Source: Gallionellaceae bacterium
GTDB taxonomy: Bacteria > Pseudomonadota > Gammaproteobacteria > Burkholderiales > Gallionellaceae
Direction: 5' to 3'
Length of the DNA: 42,402 nucleotides
Assembly (NCBI GenBank): GCA_004297065.1
Contig: SCUU01000123.1
Location: 1 to 42,402 of the forward strand
Numbering within the stretch: position 1 is the stretch's first letter; each line of letters starts with the position of its first letter. The translations under genes were made by a program, and so were the position numbers. Below, one piece after another: positions 8,506 through 18,249 of this stretch. Under the pieces are notes generated by a model. The model made no database searches. It saw only the letters and a list, made by a program, of their open reading frames with translations, and was not told the DNA's origin.

Positions 8506-8640
8506 TTATTTCTCCGGTTCGGATTGAGTGGGCGGAACAGAATTTTTCGGCAGGAACAGCGGCCCTTTGCGCCCGCAGCCTTGCAGCACAAGCACCATCA
8601 GCAACATAATGCTCGCCGGGACAAGATTCGATTTGCGCAT
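8506..8640 (-). CDS. lptM: LPS translocon maturation lipoprotein LptM (YifL-like)
   Basis: This 44-residue lipoprotein precursor reads MRKSNLVPASIMLLMVLVLQ then GCGRKGPLFLPK. The signal peptide ends in a lipobox (LVLQGC) with the modified cysteine at residue 22, followed by the hallmark GCGxKGPLxLP of the LptM family, which assists maturation of the LptD-LptE outer-membrane LPS translocon. The stop TAA (8508-8506) is one base before the lysA start, and the gene faces cyaY across a 56-base divergent promoter region. This lptM-lysA / cyaY arrangement is common in beta- and gammaproteobacteria. Confidence 0.9.
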   Translation of the reverse strand: MRKSNLVPASIMLLMVLVLQGCGRKGPLFLPKNSVPPTQSEPEK

Positions 8641-8696
8641 CATTGCGACCTTACAAAATTGAATAGCACGGGATTATAAATGGAAAGGCAACATCA
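8641..8696. promoter_or_regulatory. Divergent promoter region lptM-lysA / cyaY
   Basis: This 56-base gap separates divergent start codons and must hold both promoters or their proximal parts. TTGAAT with TATAAA in the cyaY direction is a weak -35/-10-like pair with short spacing; AAAGG lies 8 bases before the cyaY ATG. No clear operator is seen. Confidence 0.4.
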
Positions 8697-9020
8697 ATGA
8701 CTGAAAGCGAATTCACCCGGCTGGCCGATGCGGCTTTCACGCGCATCGAAAATGCGCTCGACTCCAACGACATCGACTACAACTTCAACGGCCCCGTGCT
8801 GGAAATAGAATTCGACGACGGCACGCAAGTCATCATCAACCGCCACACCCCCAACCAGGAAATCTGGCTCGCCGCCAAATCCGGCGGATTCCATTACAGC
8901 TTTCGGGACGGGCGGTGGGCAAGCAAGCGGGATGACAGCGAACTGTTTGACAAGCTGAGTGAACTGGTAAGACTGGGCGGTGGCGCGAACATCTCTTTTG
9001 AAGCAAACGCCGATTATTGA
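8697..9020 (+). CDS. cyaY: Iron-sulfur cluster assembly protein CyaY (bacterial frataxin)
   Basis: CyaY binds iron and modulates the cysteine desulfurase IscS during Fe-S cluster assembly. The 107-residue length and the order of an acidic N-terminal helix (ESEFTRLADAAFTRIENALD), beta strands (VLEIEFDDGTQVIINRHTP), QEIWLAAKSGGFHYSF and a C-terminal helix with DDSELFDKLSELV match the family. The acidic residues of the first helix and strand (E, D at about 3-31) form the expected iron-binding ridge. It stands alone, divergent from lptM-lysA and convergent with truA; no terminator is visible in the 51-base gap. Confidence 0.96.
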   Translation: MTESEFTRLADAAFTRIENALDSNDIDYNFNGPVLEIEFDDGTQVIINRHTPNQEIWLAAKSGGFHYSFRDGRWASKRDDSELFDKLSELVRLGGGANISFEANADY

Positions 9021-9071
9021 TGTTTTCATAATTCATGACACGAGCGCTCCCTCATCCCAACTACAGCGCAT

Positions 9072-9848
9072 TCAGTTACCCATACCGCTGCCGACCTGCG
9101 GCAATCCCCACTTCGCATCGTAGGTGATGCGGCGCAAATACAATCCGTCCGGCGCAAAAGTCGGTGCGGCAATTTTGCGCTGGCGCGCGTCCAGCACCTC
9201 TTTTATCCACTCCGTCGGATGTTTGCCTTTGCCGACGTACACCAGGCAACCGACGATGTTGCGCACCATGTGGTGCAGGAAGGCATTGGCGTTCAGGTCG
9301 AAGATGATGGTGTCGCCCTGTTGGCTGATGCCGAGTTGCGCGAGATTTTTCACTGGCGATCTGGCTTGGCACTCGGCTGCGCGGAATGAGGTGAAGTCGT
9401 GTTCGCCCAGCAGGTATTGCGCCGCCTCGCGCATGGCCCGCACATCCAGCGGCGCATGAAACCAGCCCACTTTACCGTGATGTACCGCGCTGCGTGCGGG
9501 GCGGTTGATAAGCACATACTGGTAGCTGCGCGCTTGCGCCGAGAAGCGCGCGTGGAATTCTTCCGGGACGATGTGTGCCCACAGGATCGCGATACTGCGC
9601 GGCAGCATCGCATTCACGCCGCGCACCCAAGCGCCCAACGGCCTGTCGATGCTGGTGTCGAAGTGAATGACTTGCTCAAGTGCATGCACGCCGGTATCGG
9701 TTCGCCCGGCGGCAATGATGCTGACCGGCTCGCCGGCAATACGGCTGAGCGCGAGTTGAATATTGTCTTGCACGGTGCAGCCGTCGGGCTGGCTCTGCCA
9801 ACCGTTGAACTCGCTGCCGTCGTACTCCACGCCCAGTGCAATTCTCAT
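9072..9848 (-). CDS. truA: tRNA pseudouridine(38-40) synthase TruA
   Basis: TruA converts uridines 38-40 of the tRNA anticodon arm to pseudouridine. The 258-residue protein begins MRIALGVEYDGSEFNGWQ and has the catalytic aspartate D51 in AAGRTDTGVHA; NANAFLHHMVRNIVG is the second conserved block. The ATG at 9848 overlaps the stop of the upstream membrane-protein gene (ATGA), so the two are likely co-translated. A start two codons earlier (9854) is possible. In many betaproteobacteria truA follows fimV, as here with one gene between. Confidence 0.96.
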   Translation of the reverse strand: MRIALGVEYDGSEFNGWQSQPDGCTVQDNIQLALSRIAGEPVSIIAAGRTDTGVHALEQVIHFDTSIDRPLGAWVRGVNAMLPRSIAILWAHIVPEEFHARFSAQARSYQYVLINRPARSAVHHGKVGWFHAPLDVRAMREAAQYLLGEHDFTSFRAAECQARSPVKNLAQLGISQQGDTIIFDLNANAFLHHMVRNIVGCLVYVGKGKHPTEWIKEVLDARQRKIAAPTFAPDGLYLRRITYDAKWGLPQVGSGMGN

Positions 9849-10456
9849 AGCCATGTCCCGATCAGTAATGCGGCACCCGCCATCAGCAAAATAATATCCA
9901 GCCAGGTCAGCGCCTGCACATGCAATTCGATGTGCGTCGCCTCGGCTTGAGCGGCTCTCAATGCGGAGCCGATAGCCGCATGCCAGTCGCCCGCAGTGTC
10001 GCGCATCGCACTTTCGGCGTAGTGCAGCGTCAACGCCAGCCGCACGGCAATGCGTTCCCGCGACAGCCCGAGGTAGCGGGCAGGATAGGCGAGTGCATAC
10101 AGCCCGCCTATCAGTTGCGCGCGCGGCAACAGCGTGAGCAGGATGGACAGCCCGGCCAGCATGCACACGAGGCGACTGAGTTGCAGCAGGCCGTCCTGCA
10201 TGCCCTCATGCGTCGGACTGGGAAGATACGGCGACGTCCATAACGCTTCGCCCGGCGTCAGAAAAGCATAGATCAGCAGCAACGAGAGCAATATCCAGCG
10301 CGCGCGGTGCATCAAGGAAAACAAGCGTTGGGCATGCACCCTTAAAGCAAGGAATAGCAAAATTCCGGCAAGTGCCGGCAAGAGCGACGACTGCAGGAGT
10401 TGCACTACGATGGATAAACAAATCCATACCAATATCTGCGTTGCGGGGTGCGGCAT
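9845..10456 (-). CDS. Membrane protein, possibly CbiQ/EcfT-like
   Basis: This 203-residue protein has about five hydrophobic segments (residues ~6-40, 50-68, 90-115 and a C-terminal anchor ending LLMAGAALLIGTWL). The topology and the segment YPARYLGLSRERIAVRLALT recall the coupling helix of CbiQ/EcfT transmembrane subunits of energy-coupling-factor transporters, but no ATPase or substrate subunit lies nearby, so this is tentative. The start MPHPATQ at 10456 has AAGGA upstream at a long spacing. It overlaps truA by 4 bases, and lies after the fimV terminator. Confidence 0.6.
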   Translation of the reverse strand: MPHPATQILVWICLSIVVQLLQSSLLPALAGILLFLALRVHAQRLFSLMHRARWILLSLLLIYAFLTPGEALWTSPYLPSPTHEGMQDGLLQLSRLVCMLAGLSILLTLLPRAQLIGGLYALAYPARYLGLSRERIAVRLALTLHYAESAMRDTAGDWHAAIGSALRAAQAEATHIELHVQALTWLDIILLMAGAALLIGTWL

Positions 10457-10532
10457 GCGTCTTTTCAATTTTTTCCTTCGTTTGTCAGCGCAAAATTTAT
10501 TGGGTGGATAAATCGCCGGGAACGTGCGCCAC

Positions 10533-10568
10533 AAATAAAAATCGGCAGCCTGATTGTCGGCTGCCGAT
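10533..10568 (-). terminator. Rho-independent terminator after fimV
   Basis: A perfect 10-bp stem, ATCGGCAGCC (10541-10550) against GGCTGCCGAT (10559-10568), is followed on the minus strand by TTTTATTTG. It starts 19 bases past the fimV stop and separates fimV from the membrane protein-truA pair. Confidence 0.8.
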
Positions 10569-10586
10569 CTTTTACTTTCGAAACAT

Positions 10587-13454
10587 TTACACCAGTTGCT
10601 GCAACAGCGCTTCTGCCGTTTCGCGCTGTGCGGCATCGCCGTCGCGCACAACCTCTTCCAGAATCTCGCGCGCCCCGGCCTGGTCTCCCATTTCTTGATA
10701 GGCCTTGGCCAAGTCGAGCTTGGTAGCCACTTCTTGCCAATGCTCGTCTCTGGGTTCGCTTGCCGCCACCGGTGTTGCTGGTGCAGCAAAATCGTCCAGA
10801 TTCAGGCTGATCTCGCTCAGGCCCACGTCCTTCACCGGCGCAGGAGAGGCGGATGGCTCCGGCTTTTCCTCGGTCGGAAAATCGATGGTGAATGCCATTC
10901 CCTGATCCGGCCCGGCCACCGCTGCGGCTTCGACCGCAGCAGGCGGCGTCACGGGCGAATGCGTCGAAGTCACATCGAATACCAGATCATCCAGATTCAG
11001 TGCCGGCGCTGCCTCAACCGGAATATCCGCTACTGCGGGCACATCAGCCGATCGGGTTCCCTGCACGTCAAAGTCCATTGCAGGAATATCCAGTTTGGGT
11101 TCTTCTTGCGCACTCTCCTGCACGACCGGCTGCATCCCCGCCACATCAAAATCCATCGCGGGAATATCGGGCGCGGATCCCTCGTCCACTGCGGCTTTGA
11201 CACCCGGATGGGTGCTAGTCACATCGAAGTCCATCGGTGCCTCTTGAGTTGCGCGCAACTCCGCAGCCGACATGATGACAGTCTTCTCGCCGGCGGGAAC
11301 CTCCCGATCCATCGCACTCTGAATATCCGACGTTGGCGCAGGCGCAGCCTCATTCCCACCGAAGCCCAAATCGAAATCCACTGCCGGCAATGCCGCGGCC
11401 TCTTCTGCTGGCGCGCTGGTGGCCGGCGCATTGTCGGCGCTGCCGCCATACACCGTATTGGCGGGTTCGAGTTCTCGACCCATTGCGGCCGCTTGTTCCC
11501 ATGCTGAAGCATCGCCGGAATCTTTGACCTCCAGCGCATAAACATAGAACGATTTGGTGTCTTTACGGTTCGCGTAGATGGACAGCAGTTTCAGCTTGAC
11601 CGGGTTATTGGAAGGATCTTTGTGCAGCGCCTCCTTCAATACCTCTTCGGCCTGGACGTCGCGGCCAAAATTCAGGAATAGCTCCGCCTCGCCGATAGGG
11701 TCAACTTCATCGACATCCGCGGCAGTCGCCGGAGTGATCGCCGCCGCATTGGTAAAGTCGCCCGTCTCGGGAGAAGGCATCACGGGAGCCGCAATGCGCC
11801 CCGTCGTGCTGCCGACTTCTTCCGCGCCGGATGCTGCTTGCTTGCCGCCTTTCTTCGCGCGACGGAACAGCGCGAATCCCAAACCGCCCAAGCCGAGTAA
11901 TGCCGCCGCTCCACCCCCGAGATAGATCGGATCCCCCAACACATCGTCGATCAACGAAGGCGGCGGCGCGACAACTTTAGGCACAGCAAGTTTCGGCTTC
12001 GGTTTCGCTACAGGCACAGCGCTTGCCGCCGCAGAGGCGGGCGCGACAGAAGAGGCCACCAGCGGCACCGCACTTGCCGGGGCGGATACAGGACTTGCTT
12101 TGTCTTGCCCGGCTTTTGCCGCCGCCCGATTCTTCAACTCGACCAGACGCTGCATGTCTTTAACATTCTTCTCCAGCAACGCGGTGCGTTGTTCCGCCTC
12201 TTTCAATGCCTTGGCCTTGGCGATGGAGTCCTCTTCCCTGGCAATCGCTTTGTCTTGTGCCGACTTGCCTTTGCCGTCTGCCGCCGCCCGGTCGCCGGGG
12301 GCTGCGCCCTTGGACAGTTTGAGCACTTCCTTGGCCGTCTCTTTGGCTGCGGGAGCCTTGTCCGCGATTGAGGTGCTGATTTTTCCGGCCACCTCCTGCT
12401 TGGACCCCTGTTCGGCAACCGGCGCGTTTGCTGCCGCCAGTTTTTGACGATACGCATTCCAGTCCGCCACCTGCGCGCGCACCTCTTTCACCGCTTCAGC
12501 CTGTTGTAGCTTGCCCAACGCATCTTCTTCCGGCAAGCGCAATATCTTTCCGGTTCGCAGGCGGTTCATATTATTGCCGTCGAACGCCCCGGCATTGGCG
12601 CGATAAAGGGCGACCAGCATGCGCTCCAAACTCACATCGGAAGACCTGGTCTGGTTTGCGATCTTGCCCAAGGTGTCGCCGCGCTTGACGGTGATCGGGG
12701 CGGCCACAACATGACTGCTTTCAGCTTTCTGCTTAACCGGGGTGGCTGCTGTTTCTTCTGTTTTCGCGGCGTCCACTTTTGCAGGAGGCAGGTTCGTTGC
12801 CGGTTCTGCTGGTTTGGCAATTTCTACTGGCTGAGCCACTGCCGCTGGTTTATCAAATTCGTCATCCGGCACATGCTTGGATGGCACTTGCGGCACCGTT
12901 GCCGGGAGCGGAGCGGAAACAGCTACAGGTGCTGCGGCCACTTGCGGCACGGGCTCAACCTGGGGTACGGCTGCGGCAGGTGCAGAAGCGACAACGGGTG
13001 CCACAACTACCGGCTCAACCGGTTTTACCGTGGCCACGACGGGTTGTTCTGCAACGAACCCGGGAGGATCCAAGAGGAAGGTGTATTCGCGCAACAAACG
13101 GCCGGACGACCAACTCAGTTCGACCAACAGACTGACGAAAGGCTCGTTGACAGGTTGATCCGATGTCGCCCTGATATATGAATCGCCATTGGTGCGCGTT
13201 TCTACATGAAACTTCAGTTTCGGCAACGCATAGGGATAATCGATTCCGGCACCCTTGAATGCATCGGGCGAAGCCAATTTGGCATTGAGACTGGATTTGT
13301 CGGCTTTCTCTACTGCCACCAGTTCAATTTCGGCAACGAGGGGCTGACCCAGCGAAGAGGTCACATTGATTCCGCCAAAACCCACCGCACCGGCCATTCC
13401 GGACCAGACCAAACAGGCAAAATACCCTAACGCTTTCAGAAATGATTTCCGCAC
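10587..13454 (-). CDS. fimV: FimV family peptidoglycan-binding polar scaffold protein
   Basis: FimV is an inner-membrane protein that organises the cell pole and promotes type IV pilus secretin assembly. The 955-residue protein has a signal peptide (about 1-23, ending MAGAVG), the FimV N-terminal domain (GGINVTSSLGQPLVAEIEL; LSWSSGRLLREYTFLLDPPG), a Pro/Ala/Val-rich stretch, a LysM-type motif (ITVKRGDTLGKIANQT, about 257-272), coiled-coil-prone sequence, one membrane segment (LGGGAAALLGLGGLGFALF, about 510-530), an acidic cytoplasmic region with repeated MDFDV motifs, and the C-terminal FimV helix domain (LDLAKAYQEMGDQAGAREIL). It ends with its own terminator. A shorter FimV-like protein lies at 40312-42288. 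Confidence 0.95.
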   Translation of the reverse strand: MRKSFLKALGYFACLVWSGMAGAVGFGGINVTSSLGQPLVAEIELVAVEKADKSSLNAKLASPDAFKGAGIDYPYALPKLKFHVETRTNGDSYIRATSDQPVNEPFVSLLVELSWSSGRLLREYTFLLDPPGFVAEQPVVATVKPVEPVVVAPVVASAPAAAVPQVEPVPQVAAAPVAVSAPLPATVPQVPSKHVPDDEFDKPAAVAQPVEIAKPAEPATNLPPAKVDAAKTEETAATPVKQKAESSHVVAAPITVKRGDTLGKIANQTRSSDVSLERMLVALYRANAGAFDGNNMNRLRTGKILRLPEEDALGKLQQAEAVKEVRAQVADWNAYRQKLAAANAPVAEQGSKQEVAGKISTSIADKAPAAKETAKEVLKLSKGAAPGDRAAADGKGKSAQDKAIAREEDSIAKAKALKEAEQRTALLEKNVKDMQRLVELKNRAAAKAGQDKASPVSAPASAVPLVASSVAPASAAASAVPVAKPKPKLAVPKVVAPPPSLIDDVLGDPIYLGGGAAALLGLGGLGFALFRRAKKGGKQAASGAEEVGSTTGRIAAPVMPSPETGDFTNAAAITPATAADVDEVDPIGEAELFLNFGRDVQAEEVLKEALHKDPSNNPVKLKLLSIYANRKDTKSFYVYALEVKDSGDASAWEQAAAMGRELEPANTVYGGSADNAPATSAPAEEAAALPAVDFDLGFGGNEAAPAPTSDIQSAMDREVPAGEKTVIMSAAELRATQEAPMDFDVTSTHPGVKAAVDEGSAPDIPAMDFDVAGMQPVVQESAQEEPKLDIPAMDFDVQGTRSADVPAVADIPVEAAPALNLDDLVFDVTSTHSPVTPPAAVEAAAVAGPDQGMAFTIDFPTEEKPEPSASPAPVKDVGLSEISLNLDDFAAPATPVAASEPRDEHWQEVATKLDLAKAYQEMGDQAGAREILEEVVRDGDAAQRETAEALLQQLV

Positions 13455-13582
13455 GCTGCCACCCTTTTAATTTTCAGACGTTATTCAGATTAACATCATG
13501 GAGTTAGTGATGCAAGCTCACTATCCTCTTAAGTTATCACGTTAACCGGCAATTTATAAATCGAATTATTAGACGACCAATT

Positions 13583-14686
13583 CTACTTATCCAGCAAAAT
13601 ACGTAACATACGCCGCAACGGCTCTGCCGCGCCCCACAGCAACTGGTCACCGCAAACGAAAGCGCTCACATACTCCGCCCCCAGTTCCATTTTGCGTACG
13701 CGACCCACGGCAATATCCAGTTTACCGGTCACCGCAACCGGGGTCAGTTCGCGCACGGAGATTTCGCGTTGGTTAGGCACAAACTTGACCCAGGGATTGC
13801 CGCCCCTGATGAGCGCTTCGATTTCGCTCAAGGCAACATCCTTGTTCAATTTGAGAGTGAGCGCAAGGCTATGGCAGCGCATCGCGCCGATGCGCACGCA
13901 CAGGCCATCCACGGGAATAACAGAAGTCGTGCCCAGTATCTTGTTGACCTCGGCGCAGCCTTTCCACTCCTCCTTGGATTGTCCGTTGTCGAGTTGCTTG
14001 TCGATCCATGGGATCAAGCTTCCGGCCAAGGGAGCACCGAAATGCTCGGTCGGCATGTCGGCAGAACGCAGCTTTTCCGCCAAACGACGGTCGATTTCCA
14101 GAATGGCGGACTTCGGATCGGCCAGCAGATCGGCCACGCAAGCGTGCGCCACGCCCATCTGGTTCAGCAGTTCGCGCATATTCTGCGCGCCCGCGCCGGA
14201 AGCGGCCTGGTACGTCATGGACGACACCCATTCCACCAGCCCCGCATGGAACAGGCCACCCAAGCCCATCAGCAGGATGCTGTTGGTGCAATTGCCGCCG
14301 ATGAAATTCTTGCCGCCGTTCGCCAACGATTTCTTGATGAGCTCTAGATTGACCGGATCGAGGATGATGACCGCATCATCTTCCATGCGCAGCGTGGAAG
14401 CCGCGTCGATCCAGTAGCCGCTCCAGCCTGCCGCGCGCAGCTTGGGGAATATCCCGGTGGTGTAGTCGCCGCCCTGACAGGAGATGATGGCATCCATCGC
14501 CTTCAGTTCGTTCAGGTCGTGCGCATCCTTCAACGGCACGCTCTTGCTTTCTGCAGGTGCCGCGCCGCCTACGTTGGAAGTGCTGAAGAACACCGCATCG
14601 AACAGGTCGAAATCCTTCTCCTCGCGCATGCGCTGCATGAGCACCGAGCCCACCATGCCGCGCCAACCGATTAGACCTACTTTCAT
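13583..14686 (-). CDS. asd: Aspartate-semialdehyde dehydrogenase
   Basis: Asd reduces L-4-aspartyl phosphate to aspartate semialdehyde with NADPH, the branch point to lysine/diaminopimelate, threonine and methionine. The 367-residue protein starts [20 protein letters not shown] (Rossmann fold) and has the catalytic cysteine in [18 protein letters not shown]. Length and motifs fit the gammaproteobacterial-type enzyme. It lies in the leuC-leuD-leuB-asd-fimV order on the minus strand, 117 bases after leuB. The gap upstream holds a family D repeat. It supplies the precursor later used by LysA (7098-8504). Confidence 0.97.
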   Translation of the reverse strand: MKVGLIGWRGMVGSVLMQRMREEKDFDLFDAVFFSTSNVGGAAPAESKSVPLKDAHDLNELKAMDAIISCQGGDYTTGIFPKLRAAGWSGYWIDAASTLRMEDDAVIILDPVNLELIKKSLANGGKNFIGGNCTNSILLMGLGGLFHAGLVEWVSSMTYQAASGAGAQNMRELLNQMGVAHACVADLLADPKSAILEIDRRLAEKLRSADMPTEHFGAPLAGSLIPWIDKQLDNGQSKEEWKGCAEVNKILGTTSVIPVDGLCVRIGAMRCHSLALTLKLNKDVALSEIEALIRGGNPWVKFVPNQREISVRELTPVAVTGKLDIAVGRVRKMELGAEYVSAFVCGDQLLWGAAEPLRRMLRILLDK

Positions 14687-14736
14687 TTCTCTATATCCTC
14701 AATAAATCGGGAAGGGTTCGCGCCTACAGTGCTTGA

Positions 14737-14800
14737 GGGGGAAGGGGAAAAACTACCGCTCCACTGTTACCCTTCCCCCTCCCTCTTTTCCCTTCCCCGA
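14737..14800. repeat. C-rich/G-rich inverted repeat (family D) between leuB and asd
   Basis: GAGGGGGAAGGGGAAAA is followed after ~25 bases by CCCTTCCCCCTCCCTCTTTT and CCCTTCCCC, which can fold into a hairpin. It resembles the C-rich repeats at 2376-2495, 31423-31506 and 42330-42402. It separates leuB and asd and may attenuate read-through. Confidence 0.55.
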
Positions 14801-14803
14801 TAT

Positions 14804-15868
14804 TTACAAAGCGGCCACCACCGCGTCGCCCATCGCCGCACAGCCGACTTTCTGCATGCCGTCTTCATAGATGTCGCCCGTGCGCAGGCCTTGCTGCAAC
14901 ACCTTGCGCACCGCAGCTTCGATGCGCTGCGCGATGTCGGCACGACCGAAGGTGTATTGCATCATCATCGCCACCGACAGGATAGTCGCCAACGGATTGG
15001 CGATGTCTTTGCCCGCGATGTCCGGCGCGGAACCGTGGCACGGCTCATACAGCCCCTTGTTGTTTGCATCCAGCGAGGCCGACGGCAGCATGCCGATGGA
15101 GCCGGTGAGCATCGACGCCTCGTCCGACAGGATGTCGCCGAAAATATTGCCGGTCAGAATCACATCGAACTGCTTGGGCGCGCGCACCAGTTGCATCGCG
15201 GCGTTGTCCACGTACATGTGCGACAGCGCCACCTCTGGATAGGCCTTGGCCACTTCCGTCACCATCTCGCGCCAGAACATGCTGGTATCCAGCACGTTAG
15301 CCTTGTCCACCGAGCACAATTTTTTGCCGCGCTTCATCGCGATCTGGAAACCGACGTGCGCCACGCGGCGCACTTCAGACTCGTTGTAATGCATGGTGTC
15401 GAAGCCTTGGCGCTCGCCGTCGTCCAGCACGCGGATACCGCGCGGCTGGCCGAAGTAGATGTCTCCCGTCAGTTCGCGCAGGATCATGATGTCCAGACCG
15501 GACACGATGTCCGCACGCAGCGTCGAAGCGTTCACCAGTTCGGGATACACCATCGCGGGACGCAGATTTGCAAACAGGCCCAAACCTTTGCGGATGCGCA
15601 ACAGACCCTGCTCGGGACGCATCGGTCGCGGCAAATTATCGTATTGATAGCCGCCCACCGCACCGAGCAGCACCGCGTCGGAAGCCAGCGCCAGCTTTTC
15701 CGTCGCGGCCGGGAACGGGTCGCCCGCCGCATCGTAACCCGCGCCGCCGATATGGGCGTACTCCATCTCAACTTTCAAGCCGTCGCTACGCAATGCTTCC
15801 AACACCTTCACCGCTTGCGCGACGATCTCCGGCCCGATGCCATCACCCGGCAATACTGCAATCTTCAT
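14804..15868 (-). CDS. leuB: 3-isopropylmalate dehydrogenase
   Basis: LeuB oxidises and decarboxylates 3-isopropylmalate to 2-oxoisocaproate (leucine synthesis), and the equivalent methylmalate step in the citramalate route. The 354-residue protein starts [20 protein letters not shown]; it has the substrate arginines in [14 protein letters not shown] and [15 protein letters not shown], and the metal/cofactor region [20 protein letters not shown]. All are standard. It lies 69 bases after leuD in the same direction. Confidence 0.97.
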   Translation of the reverse strand: MKIAVLPGDGIGPEIVAQAVKVLEALRSDGLKVEMEYAHIGGAGYDAAGDPFPAATEKLALASDAVLLGAVGGYQYDNLPRPMRPEQGLLRIRKGLGLFANLRPAMVYPELVNASTLRADIVSGLDIMILRELTGDIYFGQPRGIRVLDDGERQGFDTMHYNESEVRRVAHVGFQIAMKRGKKLCSVDKANVLDTSMFWREMVTEVAKAYPEVALSHMYVDNAAMQLVRAPKQFDVILTGNIFGDILSDEASMLTGSIGMLPSASLDANNKGLYEPCHGSAPDIAGKDIANPLATILSVAMMMQYTFGRADIAQRIEAAVRKVLQQGLRTGDIYEDGMQKVGCAAMGDAVVAAL

Positions 15869-15937
15869 TCTTGATTTTCCCTGTTAAAACCTACCGTAAG
15901 TTGGGTTTGCGCCAATGCGACCTGCATTTTTTACGTT

Positions 15938-16576
15938 TTAGGCGAACAACCACGGCTGCGCCGCGCGATGCTTCGTCTCGAATGCCTTGATGCCTTCCAC
16001 ATGCTGCAAGGTCAGGCCGATGTCATCCAGCCCGTTCAACAGGCAATGTTTGCGGAAAACATCCACTTCGAACGGGTACATCGTGCCGTCCGGTGCGGCA
16101 ATGCTTTGCTGTTCCAGATCGACCTTCAGTTTGTAGCCGGCATTGGCTTCCACCGCCTTGAACAGCGTATCCACCTTGGCCGCATCCAGCCTGATCGGCA
16201 GCAAGCCGTTCTTGAAGCAGTTGTTGAAAAAAATGTCGGCGAAACTCGGCGCGATGATGACGCGGAAACCGAAATCTTCCAGCGCCCAGGGCGCATGTTC
16301 GCGCGAGCTGCCGCAACCGAAGTTCTCGCGCGCCAACAGTATCTGCGCACCTCGGTAGCGTGGCTGATTCAACACAAAATCTTTGTTCGGCGGCCGCTTG
16401 CTGTTATCCATCCCCGGCTCGCCGTGGTCGAGATAGCGCCATTCGTCGAATGCGTTGGGGCCGAAACCGGAACGCTTGATCGATTTCAAAAACTGCTTGG
16501 GAATGATCGCGTCGGTATCCACGTTGGCTCTATCCAACGGTGCCACCAAGCCATCAAATGCTGTAAATTTTCGCAT
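15938..16576 (-). CDS. leuD: 3-isopropylmalate dehydratase small subunit
   Basis: LeuD is the swivelling small subunit that completes the LeuC active site for isomerising 2- to 3-isopropylmalate. It has 212 residues; N-terminus [20 protein letters not shown], the conserved [13 protein letters not shown] and the [13 protein letters not shown] loop are all present. It follows the small lipoprotein gene by 13 bases and is clearly in the leuC operon. Confidence 0.97.
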   Translation of the reverse strand: MRKFTAFDGLVAPLDRANVDTDAIIPKQFLKSIKRSGFGPNAFDEWRYLDHGEPGMDNSKRPPNKDFVLNQPRYRGAQILLARENFGCGSSREHAPWALEDFGFRVIIAPSFADIFFNNCFKNGLLPIRLDAAKVDTLFKAVEANAGYKLKVDLEQQSIAAPDGTMYPFEVDVFRKHCLLNGLDDIGLTLQHVEGIKAFETKHRAAQPWLFA

Positions 16577-16589
16577 CGCCGTTTATCCG

Positions 16590-16811
16590 TTATTTGGAAG
16601 CTTCTTCCAGTTTATTCCCGCCGCGCTTGAGCGCCTTACCCAAAGACTGGCCGCTTTCATGCACGATTCTTTCCACCGTTTCGCCGGTAGCCTGCGCATC
16701 CTTCTTTAAACCCGAAGCCACGCGCTCTTTCGACGTGTTGCCTTTCATCGCGTCATAGGTTTTGCATCCTGCCATCGCAACGACCACCATCAAAACCGCA
16801 ATCATTCTCAT
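16590..16811 (-). CDS. Small lipoprotein, entericidin-like, between leuC and leuD
   Basis: This 73-residue protein begins MRMIAVLMVVVAMAGCKTYD with a lipobox (AMAGC, Cys16) and then a Lys/Glu/Ala-rich amphipathic region (KGNTSKERVASGLKKDAQAT, SLGKALKRGGNKLEEASK), resembling entericidin-type small lipoproteins. The start at 16811 is set by AGGAG 7 bases upstream; that site overlaps the leuC stop codon, so translation is coupled. Small lipoproteins at this spot in leu operons are common in betaproteobacteria, but their role is unknown to me. Confidence 0.8.
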   Translation of the reverse strand: MRMIAVLMVVVAMAGCKTYDAMKGNTSKERVASGLKKDAQATGETVERIVHESGQSLGKALKRGGNKLEEASK

Positions 16812-16821
16812 GCCATCACTC

Positions 16822-18222
16822 CTATCGGCTGACATCCACAAAATGCCCGGCAATCGCCGCCGCCGCAGCCATCTCCGGGCTCACCAGATGCGTGCGTCCG
16901 CCCTGCCCCTGGCGCCCCTCGAAATTGCGGTTGGAGGTTGCCGCGCAACGCTCGCCCGGCGACAGACGGTCATCGTTCATCGCCAGACACATCGAGCAGC
17001 CCGGATCGCGCCACTCGAAGCCGGCCGCGATCAAAATCTTGTCCAGACCTTCCTGTTCCGCCTGCGCTTTAACCAGGCCCGAGCCCGGCACCACCATCGC
17101 CAGCTTCACGTTCGCGGCCACTTTTTTGCCCTTGGCCACGGCGGCAGCGGCGCGCATATCTTCGATGCGCCCGTTGGTGCAGGAACCGATGAACACCTTG
17201 TCGATCATGACCTCGGTCATAGGCGTGTTCGCCTGCAAGCCCATATAGGCCAGCGCGCGCTCCCAGTCGCCGCGCTTCACCGCATCCGGTGCATTGGCCG
17301 GATCGGGCACACATCCATCCACGGATACCACCATCTCCGGCGAAGTGCCCCAAGTCACTTGCGGTTTGACCTGCGCGGCATCCAGCTCCACCGTCGCGTC
17401 GAACGCGGCACCAACGTCGCTATGCAGCGTCTTCCAGTAGGCCACGGCTTGTTCCCATTGCTCCCCTTGCGGCGCAAATGGCCGACCTTTGCAATAAGCG
17501 AAAGTCGTTTCGTCCGCCGCCACCATGCCGGCACGCGCGCCCGCCTCGATGGCCATGTTGCACAAGGTCATACGCGCTTCCATGCTCAAAGCGCGGATCG
17601 CGCTGCCCGCAAACTCGATGGCGAAACCCGTACCGCCCGCCGTACCGATTTTGCCGATCACCGCCAGCGCGATGTCTTTCGCGGACACGCCTTTGCCGAG
17701 AGCGCCTTCCACCTTGACCAGCATGGCCTTGGACTTCTTCGCCACCAGACACTGCGTCGCCATCACATGTTCCACCTCGGACGTGCCGATGCCGTGCGCC
17801 AGCGCCGCGAACGCGCCGTGCGTGCTGGTGTGCGAGTCGCCGCATACCACCGTCATGCCGGGCAAGGTCGCGCCCTGCTCCGGGCCGATCACATGCACGA
17901 TACCCTGCCGCGCATCATTCATTTTGAATTCGGCGATGCCGAACTCCGCGCAATTCGCATCCAGCGTCTCTACTTGCAGGCGCGCGATCGGGTCGGCGAT
18001 GCCGCCGCTGCGCTTGGTCGTCGGCACGTTGTGATCCGGCACGGCCAGCATGGAACCCTTGCGCCAAGGCTTGCGCTGCGCCAGCTTCAAGCCCTCGAAG
18101 GCCTGCGGGCTGGTCACCTCATGCACCAAATGCCGGTCGATGTAGATCAATGCGGTGCCATCCGGCTCGGTGCGAACCAGATGGCTGTTCCAAAGTTTGT
18201 CGTAAAGAGTTTGAGCGTCCAT
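16822..18222 (-). CDS. leuC: 3-isopropylmalate dehydratase large subunit
   Basis: LeuC carries the [4Fe-4S] cluster that dehydrates and rehydrates isopropylmalate. It has 466 residues, with cluster cysteines in [13 protein letters not shown] and in [11 protein letters not shown], plus the aconitase-family motifs [20 protein letters not shown] and [20 protein letters not shown]. It starts [16 protein letters not shown], 27 bases after the leuA stop. With LeuD it also acts on citramalate produced by CimA (20778-22370). Confidence 0.97.
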   Translation of the reverse strand: MDAQTLYDKLWNSHLVRTEPDGTALIYIDRHLVHEVTSPQAFEGLKLAQRKPWRKGSMLAVPDHNVPTTKRSGGIADPIARLQVETLDANCAEFGIAEFKMNDARQGIVHVIGPEQGATLPGMTVVCGDSHTSTHGAFAALAHGIGTSEVEHVMATQCLVAKKSKAMLVKVEGALGKGVSAKDIALAVIGKIGTAGGTGFAIEFAGSAIRALSMEARMTLCNMAIEAGARAGMVAADETTFAYCKGRPFAPQGEQWEQAVAYWKTLHSDVGAAFDATVELDAAQVKPQVTWGTSPEMVVSVDGCVPDPANAPDAVKRGDWERALAYMGLQANTPMTEVMIDKVFIGSCTNGRIEDMRAAAAVAKGKKVAANVKLAMVVPGSGLVKAQAEQEGLDKILIAAGFEWRDPGCSMCLAMNDDRLSPGERCAATSNRNFEGRQGQGGRTHLVSPEMAAAAAIAGHFVDVSR

Positions 18223-18249
18223 TATTTTTCTACCTTGCGGGGCTGCTGA